Positions 27,898 through 43,817 of a stretch of DNA of 64,000 nt are shown piece by piece. The DNA is from Lucifuga dentata (taxonomy: Eukaryota; Chordata; Actinopteri; Ophidiiformes; Bythitidae). Below the pieces are notes generated by a model. The model did no database searches and was not told the origin of the DNA. It saw nothing but the letters and a program-made list of their open reading frames with translations. The stretch covers positions 248,001-312,000 of the forward strand of contig VXCM01000216.1 in assembly GCA_014773175.1 (NCBI GenBank). Direction: 5' to 3'. A program made the translations under genes and the position numbers. Positions within the stretch are counted from its first letter, which is position 1. Every line of letters starts with the position of its first letter.

Positions 27898-28532
27898 TCG
27901 AAGATGTGTGGGTGAGCATATATTATTGGGACATGTCTTTGCTTCATTATTCGGCACGTGGTTTGTTTGGAGTTGTTTTAATTGGGAGACAATTGATGCT
28001 GTATTTCCGTTTCCCACCAGCATTGGCAGGTATCAAGTTAAACCTTGAATCCAATCCATTAAGTTTGGCATCATACACAGTGAAATTTAGCATTTCTTTT
28101 GCATGGAAAAGACACGAAAAATGAGACAATTTAGAGGTTCTCTTTTATGTCTAAATGCATTCCTTGACATATGCTGCAGAAGGGGACAGAATATTTGGAA
28201 CACCTCTCATAAAGCCCCTTAAAATGCCTATAACCTCAACACCGTTCTGGTATCAACAAAACGTCAATATGTTTCACAACCTCACTTCATAAAGACTGTT
28301 GGATTGGATTGCAATAGACTGAATAGGTGTTACATATTATAGTTCACCCAGTGTCTCAGCTGTGCGTGCGTGCGTGCGTGTGTTGCTGTTAGATTGCACA
28401 ACTTGTGAGCATTTAACTGGAAGTAACCCCCCCCCAAGTTAATCTATAAATTTGCCATTTAAATTGTTCAGGTCAGTTGGATTTTACATATAACTTCTTA
28501 AAAAGTACTTTTGTATTAAAACTGATGCTGCG

Positions 28533-29093
28533 TTAAAGGACCATTCCGTCCATTTTGCATGTTAGAGCCTAATATAGTCAATTTTCATTACTGATAATCA
28601 TTTCCCAAAGGATACAGGAACTGTGAATTAATTTTTTTCCCCTATCTTCCAGACCGCCATTGGTTTCAGTTCATTCTGGTACGCTATTAAAATCAACTTG
28701 TTGATACTTGAAATGTTCTTGGGATAGGTAATCCATCATTGCGATTAAGATGTGTATTCAGGTTTTTTTTTTTCAAAGTTACATAATTTTAGCGTTTAAG
28801 TGCAATAAAAAGCGCTCAGTGAATGTTTCCACTGGGGAATATAGTCCCAAAAGAAAACCTGCATTTATTGAAAAATTTAAATGACTGTGACTTCATAAGG
28901 CTGTGTAACTATAAGCAGCCGAAACATTGATTTTTAAGATGGGTGTGTCACTTGAATATTTGTTTTTGAAAGATTAAGCGATTTTGCAAAATATGAGGAA
29001 AGCTGAAATACGGTTTTATCCTTTGGGAAATGGTTGTCAGTAACATAATAACGTATGAAAATTGAGGCTCAAACATGCAAAATGGTCCTTTAA
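28533..29093 (+). mobile_element. MITE family A, complete 561-bp copy
   Basis: It opens ttaaaggaccattccgtcca and closes aaacatgcaaaatggtcctttaa, which are inverted copies of each other. Internal blocks (gccattggtttcagttcatt, tggtacgctattaaaatcaa, aatatagtcccaaaagaaaa) match the 54857 copy. No coding capacity. Confidence 0.85.
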
Positions 29094-29559
29094 CATCTGT
29101 AAGGGGATTTGCGGTTTCTGCTCTTAGGCAGTTTGTTCAAGTATAGACGACACTGTGAAATGCTACTGTAATCACTTATCACTCATTGCACAGCATTGCG
29201 GCTTACCTGCCACCATGAGCCATTAAAACTGCAAATCCAACTATTTTGACCCAAACAATTTAGTACCAAAAGTTAACTTACAGTAACCCTGACAAAATTT
29301 CATGAAATACAGTAAAAACTCAAGCACCAAAACTTAAATCGGGCCTCACATTTTGATGTTACATGATATTTGTTTTGTTGTTTTTCATTCAACGTTAGCT
29401 GGAATGTGGGGGTTTGTGAAGGAAGGGTGAGTTTAGCCTGAAGCAATGCTGTGATTGTGTATAATACATAATTTAAGATACAAACTATTTGATTCCTGTG
29501 GTTTTAGCAGGAACAAACAGGAAAAAACATTGCACAATAACACAGCTTCCTGTTGTTGT

Positions 29560-29594
<35 letters not shown>

Positions 29595-29697
29595 GTAATA
29601 ATGATGATATGATGTTATTTCCTTGGCCAAAATAGCCAAAGGAGAGGCGTGATGTACCATTCATTCATTCATTCATTCATTCATTCATTCATTCACA
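29560..29697. repeat. (GAT)n and (ATTC)n microsatellites
   Basis: GAT units at about 29560-29594 and ATTC units at about 29661-29694. Confidence 0.95.
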
Positions 29698-32600
29698 CAC
29701 ACTCACTCATTCATGGCTTTTTGTTTCTTATTTCAGTATCTGGTTAGAATAACAGGGTATTTAGAATGCATCCACAGACAGCAGGGGAAGTTTATGCAGA
29801 CTAACAGTTAACACCTTTTGAAGTCTGGAGACATTATGATTATTGATACTCTTAGTACTGGAGCTTCTGAACGACCAGTCAACAGGAAACACAGAAAGAA
29901 AGAATTCACACTTAGAGGCAAGAGGAGAAAAGGAAACCTATAATTCCCTAGTTATTTCATACTCATCTTTCCTACTTTACCCACTTTGTTTTGAACAGAC
30001 ATTCATCACATTGGACATAAAGGGCTGGAAAACAGGATTTTGACTGGATAGACTTGGAGTGTCTGAGCCGTAATGTGTGGTAACAGCAACCCCTTGTGCA
30101 CACAGAGAGAAATGTCCGTGTCTGATAAGAGACACTAATCATTCCACTTAGTGATAATTCAATAAATTTACTCAAAAATGGTAGGAAATAGTGTGGTAAT
30201 CATGAAGCAGTGGTTTTCATGAAATATAATTTGCTTGAGGGGACATAAAATAGTAATTAATAAGTACCAAATAAGAAAGTTATGATTAGTTATTGGTCAC
30301 TTGTGTGATATTGTCTCTGTTCCACTCTCCCTTTCAGATCCTGCCTGCTTCTTTTTTTTTTTTTAATAGCTCCACTCTCCTCATTAAGTCATCATCCACA
30401 TCTGTTGGTGGCCTACATAAGTCAGGATGCATCTTAAATGATTTTCTCTGGAATGCTGCGTTGTGTTCAGTTCCACCAAAAAAGTTTGCTTCCTGAAGGT
30501 GTTGTCTCCCCCTCAAATCAAGGGGTGAAATCCCCAAAATGCCTTGATGTCAGATGGCTGCCAAAACCAAGTGAAATCTGGCTCCAAATTAAGAAAAGGA
30601 AATGCACAGATATCCTCCTTCTGTCACTTGGTTTTCCTCCCTTTCAGCAAAGGTACAAAATACTTCCAGCATGAAATGTATCCCACAAGGCAGCAATGGG
30701 AGGTCTGTTGCATCAGATAGTGTGCGGAACGTCAAAGAAAAGCAAATCTAAGTTGATATTTAACGTGTTCTGCTTTTGCTGTGTACTCATTAACAATGCT
30801 AACAAAACAAAAAAGAGAGCTTCTCATTTTCATTAAAATTCTCATTTTAATTTAATCTGCTTTAATAGAATGAATTAAAACTAAAAGTTTATTTTCATTT
30901 ACTTTAGTTTCGTGTGTTATGAGAACACTTTTATTGGTTGGAAGGGCTGTTGGGTTCTGACTTCAGTTGGTCCCTCGCTCTCGTTCCTTTGCTCAGCAGC
31001 AGAAGGATTCACTTCTTGCACGCCACAGATTTCATCACGGGGGGGNGGGGGGGGGGGGGCTCACAGGAAGGAAGACATGAAGGGAAGAAAATGTGCTATT
31101 TTGGAACTGAAGTTCCTGGTTTCCTGTAGCGTCTTCCAGAACAGGAGCCTGCAGGTGGAGTCGGGTCATCAGTCTGACTGACTGATGAGCTTTATCAACA
31201 AGTTTCAGACATCAGTCTCTTTCTTTCCCCTGGCAGCTGTTGGGTTGGTTTTCTGTCTTTTTGGTATTCTATTAATTATTTAATTGAATGATTTTTGTGT
31301 TGTATAAAATGGATATTTAATCATGTGACCTGGCCTCCATGTTTGTCAGAACTTGAGCCAGTTTATGACATTACTCAATTAGTGTTAGTATGCAGATTTA
31401 AAGATATCTAGGAACTAACCATTACAAATAATTTAACTTTATCTACTATATAATATTTGATTCAGGAACTACTTGTTTCTTATTTGTTCCTATTGTAGGG
31501 TTAATTCAATTTCATCAGTCTTTTCTAGAAACACCACAGCATGGATGAAGAGTGAAAAATTATGTTCCTGCCTTATAATATCACCTTTTTGGACTGAAAT
31601 TCTGCCTCACACGTGTCTTCTGAGATCACAAGTCATTTAGATTTGTGCTGCTTGTGTGTGGGTATGATGCTGTAAGGAGAACTTCCTCTGCAAAACTTAT
31701 GCAGAGGGTCTTTTAACTCCGTGTGGATTTTTTTTTTTTTTACACAAAAATGAAACCTGCAGCCCTTTAGGAAGGAGATGATGTTACAGGCTGTCAGTGA
31801 TGGTGCGACAGCTCCACCAGTGGCTTATCTGCTGGATCTTATCTGCAGCATAAAGTGAAGACATGACCTTATCAGCCACATTTTACAATTCTACAATATA
31901 ATCGTCTTAAGATAAGTACCACCTGCTCTCTTTTGACAGACAGAATGCACAAAGGAGTGGAGGTGGAATAATACAATACACTTGTTATATATTTTGTGCA
32001 AACACAGACATCAGGATATGAGTCTAAATGGGTTTAAAAGCATATTTCAGTAGTTACAGTTCAGACAGAAAGTATGATCTTATCAAGTAGAAGCTACATT
32101 TTTAGTTTTTTAATACTTTATCCTAAAACGATCTACCTGTTTTTGACTTGAATTTGGCTGGAATTTGTTCAGTGCTCTCCACAATGCATTATATATGAGG
32201 AAAAATACAAATGAAAACATGCTATGGTACAAAAGTAGACTCTCTAAAGTTGTGGTACTACAGGGACCTCTAATATTATGGTGGTTTTACTCTGGATTTA
32301 AAGGCAGAATATCGTCACACGTTCAGATTCTCACAGGCGTCCTTGTGGAAGTAATGAAAAGTAAGACAACCATAAAGGTTTCTTTCTCATCATTGCTTTG
32401 TGGGAAATGTATAAGGACTTAGTGACAGAGTGGTAAACCTTTTACTGTATCTCATACAATAACATTTTAATGGAGTATTTCAGCTACCCATCTCTCATTA
32501 ACCTCAAGAAAGTTCCTGGTGGTTTTCTCAGCTCCTACTGTTCCACTGTGGAAATTTTAGATGCTTGTCATACAGTACATAATACCCTAAAATATATCAG

Positions 32601-33521
32601 AACACGAATCCAGGTCAGACAAACACATTATCAGGTTTTCATCATGAGAAAACCCAAAGAATCACCTCAGTCTAGGGAGAAGAAAAAAACTTTTAAATTA
32701 AGATGGGATCAGTCTGAGCAAAGTCAATACACAGCAATTAGTTTAACAAAAGGAAAAATGAATTGTATGCAGAATATTTGTATTTTCTTTGTATGTGGGC
32801 CGTAGTTAGCAGGGGATAAAGCAGCAGATGTTTTAGGACAAGCCCCAAATATTTATCCTCTGCGTGGATTTTATGTATGTGCATTTTACAGGACAATTAC
32901 AGCTACACTGTAAGAAGTCAGGGTCAGCTAACCTGCAGCGTCAACCTGCTTCAACACAGTTCTAGGTGTCTCTTTGTTCTAATTATCTCCCCGATTATAC
33001 ATTTCTGCTCTGTGTTTCTGTGGGATTCATTATGCTGCAAAAAGCAGATCCTTCCCTGCCCCTGTTATTCAGGGCTCAGTCAGTTACAGACGGTCATTAA
33101 AGTTTCATAAGATGCAATTTGATGTCTGAGTTACTTGCAAAGTGAGGTGAGTGCATATGTTAGCAGCATAGCATGCATCACTGTTTCTAAGGTTCCCATA
33201 CTTTTTTATGTCAAAATGCTATTCTCTCTCCAAAGTTAGAATACTAACAAAACAAACATGTAGAGTTGAAAGTCAATTTTCAGTTTTTTTTTTTTTTTTT
33301 TTTTTTTNTTTTTTTTTTTTTTTTTTTGTTTTTTTTGTTTTGTTTTTGTTTTTTGATGTTTAGAAAAGTTTAGAGTTAGTTGGACAATTTAGAAAAAAAA
33401 AAAAATCCTTTACTGAATTTTACTCTGGCCTGTGAAAATATTGACATTTCTGCCAAACCTGTAAACATTTTAAAGAACAAATAAATTTACTTCAGTTAAG
33501 AATTTTCTAGAATCAAGATGG
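29698..33521. other. Intergenic between the divergent LRRTM4-like genes, no gene recognised
   Basis: The main distinct features are a G run with an N at 31046 and a long T run with an N at 33308. If the divergent genes share enhancers, this span and its neighbours would hold them, but I cannot identify them by eye. Confidence 0.5.
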
Positions 33522-33990
33522 TTAAAGGAGAACTATTATGATTTTTATTTATTAATTCATAGTGTAATGTAGTAGGGAATTTGTTGAATATTGTTAAAAT
33601 TTCAAAACTTGAGGATGATGTATTTAAATGCATCCAGTAGACAAACCCATAGGTCTTGAGCTGCCCTGAAAGCCTCACTTTTGATTATTATTATTTTTTC
33701 TTCTTTAGCTTGTTGATGTCATCATGTAACACTTGGTAGACACACTCTACAAAAGAGAAGGTCAGAGAGCAAGTGTTTGACCAGCCTCAGCCATCATGTG
33801 ACTGGCCAGTTGGAACAGAGCGGCTTTTAAGGAGGGAGCCTTAATGAGACAATTAATGAGGCCTGTTTTCACTCAGTGTCCTCAGTGGTGCTGCAGCAAC
33901 AGAAAGAAGTGGATCAGTTTTTTTTTGTTTTTTTTTGCATATTAAAGCATTGCAAAGGTTTCAGAAGATATAGGGGTCTAAATGAAAATA
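33522..33990 (+). mobile_element. MITE family B copy
   Basis: It opens ttaaaggagaactattatg and carries cccataggtcttgagctgcc, gttgatgtcatcatg, tggccagttggaacagagcg, cctgttttcactcagtgtcc and gcattgcaaaggttt in the order seen at 44720. The right terminus is eroded. Confidence 0.7.
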
Positions 33991-36717
33991 AGAACATGGA
34001 AATCTGTGTAACATTTTCTGTTTATTTGTTCCCATATTCTACATTTTTGTATATAAAACCCTATTAGAATTCTTCTAGATTTTTTCACCCCTTGATTTAA
34101 CCTTAAATTTTTATTATTATTATTATTATTATTTTCACAAATTAATTTCTAAAATTTAGTAAATAAAGCAACTTTATTAAAAAAAATCAGGTTTTGAATA
34201 ATTTTCTGGAATCTACACTAAGTTACTTTCTTGACTTCAGTTTAAGGCAGAGAAACACACACCCTTATTTTATTTGGGACAGCCAGTCAAATTCCATCTG
34301 TAAATAAGACATAAAGCAGGAAATAGTGTCAAAACCAGTTAAAGTTGTGATATTCCTCCACAGGATGAATGTTGACTTTTCTAACCGTGTGGAACTGAAT
34401 TATTGATCCTCTGTTTTTCTGCATTCACCGCATATGTCAGGTACAGAAAACACTGGGTGAAATGTATAAGTGGGTCATGTCAGATTTGTTCAACAGCTAC
34501 ACTCAGAACTCTGCTCAGGCCATGGGGATTAAAACAGAACTTAGAAAAGGATAGAACTTAGAAAAGGATAATGGCAATAACAGCAACTTTCTGTGAAACT
34601 CTGTGAAACTGTGAAATTATAACAGAAACTTTGGTGTTTCTGGTGATTGTGTTTAATATATTATTCATAGATCTGACAATGCATGGATCAAAATAACCAG
34701 TGCTTTGACTGGTGGCTGAAGGGAAGTGATCCAACGGATCAAAGTCATGTCAGACTGACATGGATTGTGTGTATTTTCACCAATGATCCACCAGCTTGGT
34801 TTCAAACCTAAAACATGAAGCGGATGTCTGTATATTTGCTTTTAAAGACATTTTTGCAGGTCACAAATGTTAAATTCCATTATGTTTATGTGTTTTGGAT
34901 TGAAATGACAAATAATTGAATCAATAATGGAAAAGCATGCAACTAAAATAACACTTCAATTGATTCCAATACATTTGCAATTTAAAAAAAGTTTTTCTGT
35001 TTTTAGTAAATAAATGTGACTGCTGGCAAACAAAAATCCAGACAAAAATCCTTTTAAAATCCTTTAAAAATCTGAAAAATGCATTCTCTATTAACCACAC
35101 TATAATCTATACATACGGCCCTTAAATCTCTGAATTGAATGCCTTAAACTCCCATTAAAGATAAGGGACAGGCCGATTAAATAAACAATAAGTTAGTAAA
35201 ACCCTGTATTGTTAAGAGAAGGCTGAGAAGCATAAGTAACATTTAGGGCCCACTTTGGCCTGATAAAGATCAAGTTCAGTTATTTACCCTTTAAATTACA
35301 TTCGCTATTTTGCAGACTGCATGGTCCAGGGAGGGTGGTAGGAAGAGGGAGGGGGTTTAAGAAGTATATTAGGACCATAGGAAACACAGACGCTGTCCAA
35401 ACACTCTCTCACTTGCCTCTTACTTTGTGGGTGTGTGTGTCTAACCAGGTGTGTCGACGAGTAATTTCAAATGTATTGCATGTTGATGTAAACATGCTAC
35501 AGAAGTAAGCAATCTTTAAAAATTACATTTAAAAAAAGCTCAATATGTCCCTTTTTAGGATGATAGGATAGATAAAAAAAAAAGTCTGATTGGTCGATTC
35601 TACTATAATCTGAATATAAAAAGTTAAAGGGTTTTTAGAGGTATAAAATTAAGAGGTCTGTTCTCTTGTGAATGTAAAGCAAAGTTATGAAAATGAGCTT
35701 AGACTCTACGTTGTTAAATAATAAATGAATAAAAGTTAGCTCATATTCATCCTATTAGAGTGAAACATTTGAGTCTGAGGTAGCATCAACTTTAGAGACT
35801 CAAGAAACTGACTGATAAAGAGTTTATGTAACTTAGTGTGTGTGTGCATGTGTGTGTGCGTGTGGTCATGTCCTGTCCTTCAGCTCCAGTCATTGATCCT
35901 CATATCGTAAAATAAAGATTAGTGATGGACACTGATGTGTTTAGATGCTTCAGTTTTATTTTTGTTTTCAGCCATTTTTTTGTCACAGAATATAACATTA
36001 ACTCAAAAGTTCATTAATGTCCATTAGCTGTAATTACTCTTCTCATTAAGTAGGGAGGCAGAGGGACCTTTTAGAAGTGATGACTCTGACCCCAACTCAA
36101 AGTCACATTATGAAGCCTTGAGAACACCTTTTAGCACATTTTGGTGTTAATGCAAACTATCAAACAGGTTTTTTTTCTGACACAAATAAAACAAAGTTTA
36201 AAACTAATACATACCTTTGCTGTTTTCGTTTTAAATCTGACACTGCCATTAGAAAACATAAATATGAGAAATGTTTGTAATTTATTTTATTGAAAATAGC
36301 CTAAATAAAAATAGAAATGGCCTCGATCTTCACCATTTTATTTAGGTACCATGAGGGAGACAACACAATTAGTTCTGTTTCACTCTGTGTTTGAATATAA
36401 ACAGTCCTACCTAATTGGCCTTTTGTGCATCTGCCTTTAATCAAGTGCTAATTAAATCCTGTTAGCTCTGGAGAGTTTGCCAATATCTTTGAGTGGAACT
36501 CAGCAGTTATCATGGGAGTCAAGAACAGTCAGAGGGAAAGCTGTTAATCTGAGGTATGCAAAGTGACGTATAGAAAACCTGTAAGTGTCTTTGAACTCTG
36601 TGTTGAGCTTACACCATATGATCTGAAAAACCTGTAGGCTTATGATAAATACATGAAAAGCTGCATAACAATCCAAATACAAACAGTGTGTTGTCCACCA
36701 CCAAAGTTCCCCTATTA
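33991..36717. other. Intergenic, nothing recognised
   Basis: AT-rich, with a short (TTA)n at about 34112-34133 and a 15-base tandem duplication (gaacttagaaaaggata) near 34538-34570. Confidence 0.5.
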
Positions 36718-37264
36718 TTAAAGGACGATACTGATGATTTTGCACGTTTGAGCCCAGTAAATGCATAAATGTTATATTACTGCAAAAAATGTTCCAAATC
36801 ATACTACTGGAGTGGTACATTTTAGATTTAGACCTTCCAGGCATTGGTTTGAGTTCATTCCAATACGCTATTTAAATCAACTTGTAGAAACTTGAAACAT
36901 CCTTGAGATAAGTAATGCAACACAGAAAATCAAACACTTGTTTTTTGTCAAGTTACATAATTTAACCGGTCCAATGGTGGAGCTGCATGGAAGGAAAATG
37001 TAAAGCTCTGTCAGGGAATGTAGTCCCAGGAGAAGACAGCTTTTACACAGAAATTAAAAATGACTGTGACCTCCTACAATCGGATTTAGCAGACAAAACA
37101 CTGACTTTTAATGTGGGTGTATCGCTTGAGCATTTGATTTTGAAAGATTAGAGGAGGCAAAATAACACAAAAACTAAAATATGGTTTTATGTTTTGGTAA
37201 CGTAACGTGTATGTGCAGTATTTATTAAGCTTAAACATGCAAAATCACTGATATGGTCCTTCAA
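36718..37264 (+). mobile_element. MITE family A, diverged copy
   Basis: It starts ttaaaggacgatactgatga and ends catgcaaaatcactgatatg followed by gtccttcaa, and contains tagtcccaggagaagaca and gtatcgcttgagcatttga. Termini diverge together (gatgatt and aatcact), so both arms carry matching changes. Confidence 0.8.
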
Positions 37265-37299
37265 GTTTTTCCTTATAATTATAAAAGTAAAATATAACA

Positions 37300-37690
37300 A
37301 TTAGGATCTAATTATGAGATAACACCTCACAATTATGACATAATTTCATTGTTGCCTCACAGAAAGAGGGTCCAGGGGCTCAATTCCCTTGGAGCTTTCT
37401 ATGTGGAGTTGTCTTGTATCTGCATGGCTTTGGAATTCTCATGCAGCCCAAAGACATGCAGGCCTGGAATTTTCCAAAGGTGTGAGAGTGAATGAGTTTG
37501 TCTGTCTGTTTGTCAGACCTACAGATAGACAGAGGATGGTGGACAATTTTCTCATTTTTATGCTTTCTTATAGCTCATAATTATGAGAGATTTTCTGATT
37601 TTAAGAGATAGTGTCTCATAATTATGACTTAGTGTCGCATAATTATGAGTTAATATCTCATAGTTGTAGTTTAGTTTCTCATAATTTTGA
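37300..37690. repeat. Tandem array around the palindrome TCATAATTATGA, interrupted by another repeat
   Basis: Units such as tctcataattatgacttagt recur at about 37568-37690, with related units at 37300-37340. The two parts are separated by the insertion at about 37355-37530. Confidence 0.75.
37355..37530 (+). mobile_element. Common fish interspersed repeat fragment (tgtggagtt..ccaaagacatgcagg type)
   Basis: In order: gttgcctcacagaaagaggg, caattccc, ctttctatgtggagtt, cccaaagacatgcagg and gagtgaatgagtttgtctgt. It matches the same widespread teleost repeat as the fragment at 13795. Confidence 0.55.
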
Positions 37691-38399
37691 GATGACAAAA
37701 AAACCACTTAATGAAAAACAATGGCAGAAATGGGCTGACATGCTAATCAGACTGATCAAGATTTAAGTCTCTTTCAAAGAAAAAAATCACACACACAAAA
37801 CACAGCATCTTATAGAATATCACCTATAAAATATTTTGTGTGTGTGTTTTGGGGTATTTGCATCTCCAGTGAGTGCATGACTTTGAGATTTAAACGCAAA
37901 TGTTAAAATGGTGGGTTTTCACAAATCAATATCTCATGCACTTATTAAACCTATATAGAAACAGCTGATTCCTCAGCTGCCATTAATATTCCGGCTCTTT
38001 CCTTCGTGAGGACAAGGAAGGCTATTCTGAAGATCTGAGGAGGAGATTCACTCAGTGACCACAAGGGGGCATTTCAGGTCCTAAAACCAAAATCAGTGAG
38101 CTCTGTAAAATCCATCAGCAGCATCATTCCTGTTGCTGTACAACTGATTTATTCTAGATGCCACGGTCAGCGGGTCTGATCCACGGCAGACTGCGCCTGG
38201 TCCCTCTGCTGACCACATCTGAACCAGGATTCATCCAACTTGACGCATCTGGACAACACTTTATTCCGCTCACATTTCTTCACTTAGTCGGTTTCCGGTG
38301 TCTTTCTGCCACTTGATTCAACAATTGGCGACTCCGTATGTATATCAAACACTGATGAGTGACATAATTATCGTGAGGTTAGAAGACTGAGCGTGTCCA

Positions 38400-38713
38400 C
38401 CGGCTTTTTTTTTTTTTTTTTTTTTTTTTTTGATGGCAGTCTGTAATATGCGTAATCAGGCTCGTGCGGTAGCGCAGGAAACCCACACAGGTTGATGCAC
38501 ACCTTCTGGAGCTCTTCACATCTCCGACAGGTGTGCAGCTGTGCGCAAAGCGGCTCTGGCTACGGCGCAAAGTGCGTTTATTTCCCGTGCGGAAAGGCGT
38601 CCTGGGTGCGTGCTCAACTATTTGCACTAAACGCGGAGTGCGTCTAACATGTGGAGCTGGGACTCATGCAACAGAGAGCCCTGATCATGCGGAGGAGCCG
38701 ACACCGCGCAAAT
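38400..38713 (+). promoter_or_regulatory. CpG-richer 5' region of the plus-strand LRRTM4-like gene
   Basis: Many CG dinucleotides between about 38455 and 38712 contrast with the AT-rich surroundings. The stretch runs directly into the ATGG first coding exon. It is probably the promoter edge and 5' UTR; the start site is not determined. A T run lies at 38405-38431. Confidence 0.5.
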
Positions 38714-40702
<1,989 letters not shown>

Positions 40703-43700
40703 CCCTTGCCCTCCAAAAATCCATTTCCACTGCGAGGCATGAGAGGTAAATTTTCTAACAATATGCAGAGACTCTGTTCTCTGCTCTTTTGTGTTTGGGG
40801 ATAAGGAAGCAAAAGGTCAGTGCATGGTGACTTGTTTTGCAACACGCTGGGTTTGTTCATTTCCATGTGATTACCCAGCTGCTGTTGTGAATCACACGGT
40901 TTCATTCTTACATAGCTGTGATGTGATTGCCATTAGCTCAAACTGCAGTGGCAGCTCACCTTTGTGGGTTCCAGTCACAAAGACAAAGTGCTGAACTTAT
41001 GTAAGATGCATTAGATACAGAGTAAGTCCATCTTTCATTCCTGACATAAAAGAGCTCATTGATGGATCTATGTATTATCAGCCAGACATTTTTTATTCAC
41101 AAATGGCTTGCTGTCCAGAATGAAGTGATAAAAAATGATTAGATCAAGTCACCGTGCAGGTGGTCCTCTCCTATCCCGTGTGTTTGCTACAACAGCACTG
41201 CCTCAGCTGTGGCAAATGCACAAGTCATGTGACGCTTGATGTTTGTTTTGTGCCATATTAAATATGTAATTATTTGCAGTCGTACTAGCTGATCGTGTAT
41301 ACCTCCCTTCCCCTTTCTCCCTCAAGTTATCGTGTATTAAGCTTTTACTCATTCGTTTTATTTATAAGGTTTAAACAGCCACCTCAGGCTGATGAACACC
41401 AGAAAGGCCCAGGGCCAAATATATCGATAAATTATGCATTTGGCCTTGATTTCAGTTTGGCTTTGTATACTACTGCAGTAACAACTTTGTTTTCAAGCTT
41501 TATTATACTACTTTGTTTAATTTCAGAAATATAAAGCAACTTCTACACAAACAGAAACTCTCATCCTAAGATTTCAAATTGAAATCACTATTTAGTGCAT
41601 TTCCATAGACACAGTGCTGGGATAGTGCTAGCCTGGAACCTTCATAAGATCTGGCTGCTGTTTCCACAGGTTTCAGAGAGGAAGATTAACGTAACAGGAT
41701 GCAGAAGTTTCATTTCAGGAAATAGAAGTCGACAAATACTCAGATTGAAAGCAGCAAAAATGCTGGATCACATTATTTGTTTGCAAATACTGCTGGCTTT
41801 GAGAGCATTTTTATAAATGCAAAACATACACCATCTTATTCATAAACAACAAGGTACACCTTTTACCTCTTTTACCTAGGTTATGCGATCACCGCCGTTT
41901 GACTGATTGTTAATGGGATATCTGGATGATTTGGATGAAATTTGGGGGACAGGTAGGTACATAATTTGGAGAGGAAGAAGTGATTAAATTTTGGAAGTGA
42001 TCTGGATCATATTCTGGATTCAGGATGCAGAAGATGTTTTTAGCTTATAAAAATCAATACTAATGGGACGATTTTAATGAAATTAATTTTGTTGGTCTTG
42101 GTGGAGGTATGTGCTCTCAGAGTGTCTTCTTCTCTGCTACGGACTTACAGCGTGATTGAGCAGAGGCACAAAAATGGTCCTTCCAAACAAACCAAGGTCA
42201 TGTTTGGTGCGTTTGCCTCACCTCCAACCCCTGACATCACTGCTTGATGCTGGATCAGCACCTTCTTGAGTCTAAAATGGCACCCACTTTTCCAGCCGAG
42301 AGTCAGGCTCTTTGTTGTGGAAATCCATGCTATTAGGCACCGGCACCATGACTTTGGAAACCACTAATTGTAAAGCTGGACTCCTTCACATGGGATGGCC
42401 ACCGAGGGATTGAGACAGAAAGCATCCACAGACAAACTAATCAATTTGCTCATGCTTAATTAGGCACTTTTTTGCCCGTGTACTCCTTTTTTTCTTTAAT
42501 GCTATGCATCTGTCTTACTTTGTCCAGCAGCTTTTCTATTTGGCAGTATGGCTAAGTGTGATTAACAGGATGTGTGCTGGGAAAGACGTAGTGTTACTGA
42601 AATCTTTGCTGCACCTTTTTCTCTGGGCTCGTTTTGTCGGACTAACCAGACATGCTGTGAAGCAAAGGAAACATCTTTCTCCTCCATTGTATCTGTCAGC
42701 GCAGCTCACAGAAGAGCTTTTATCTCATACTGCCACACAGCTCATTTCCTATATCCCACATGAACCCTATAAATCATTTTATAAAACATATTTTAAGTCT
42801 GTGGGGCTCTGAGTGTTGGAATAGACTGCAGCACCACTTACGTTCTTGTTTTGCTCCATACTGGAAATGAGAGAACAAATATGTTTCATTGTTTCTGGTT
42901 ATGTCAGATGATAGGAAACACACTGTCGGAATATCTGTGGAGGAGCATTTCTCAAATACAAGTGAAGCTTGAGGTGAGATGGTCGGCTTATCAATCTTGT
43001 AGCTTTCATGTGAGAATGTGGCGTGGGAGCATTAAATGGCAGACCTAATGGGGCTTCTGCTAGCTAGAATAACTAATAGCCCATCAGAGGTAAGGAGCCG
43101 AGACTTCTCTCAGCTTTGTTATTTCTTAGCCTCTGCAGCTCAGGGGAGCAGCCTTTGTTGTTAAAAATGTAATAGGCTTTTTTCCTTTGTGTTATACAGT
43201 ATTTTTGTACAAAACACCACAAGAACACACAGTGCAGCAGGAGACATATCTTATAGAGAAAGCATCTAAATGACTTTCTAAACCACCGCAAGGATGCACA
43301 TTTAACTTATAATGATGCATTTACACATTCAAACAGTTTCAATCTGCTGCATTATTCAATAACATTAAAATTGTTTTGGCCCAATAGATTATCTTGTTTA
43401 TCAGGCATACTAAATGCATCAAAACTCAATATGTTGCAGCATAAAATGGCCATGATGTGTGATGATGTTGTCTGGGTGATTTGCATCATAATACAGGCAG
43501 TGCAGCTTAGTCTTCTCTTGATACATGTGAAAGCATTTCAGTTTTTATTGAATGCACACAGTGGAGAGCGTCAGGAAAGATGAGAGGGAGAGAGATGAGA
43601 TGTCTGAAAAGGCTGAACCAGGGGTTCAAACCCACAATGTCACAGTATAGGGTTCAACCCAGCGAGGCTCCAGCGCATTATTTTAGGTATACCAGATAGC

Positions 43701-43800
43701 AAGCACTTAAGCTATTAGCTCCACTTTCAATTAAGAAAAAGAGCTTTGAAAGTGAAGCCTGTTATCTTCTGCACATGCTCAGACAAGCAGACTCTGAGTT
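40703..43800. other. 3' flank of the plus-strand LRRTM4-like gene; old repeat fragments
   Basis: The first part is presumably 3' UTR. At about 41880-42130, wording such as ggatgatttggatgaaattt and ttggtggaggtatgtgctct resembles a degraded non-LTR element 3' region. At about 42225-42365, ctggatcagcacc..ggcaccggcaccatg resembles an old DNA-element remnant. No gene recognised. Confidence 0.45.
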
Positions 43801-43817
43801 AATTTGTTTCTATAGAT

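Noticed and set aside
28360..28382. Possible Z-DNA or regulatory (TGCG)n element
   Set aside because: A short GTGC/GTGT simple repeat; nothing beyond low complexity supports function.
42504..42812. 102-codon open frame
   Set aside because: No splice context, signal or family resemblance; composition fits chance.
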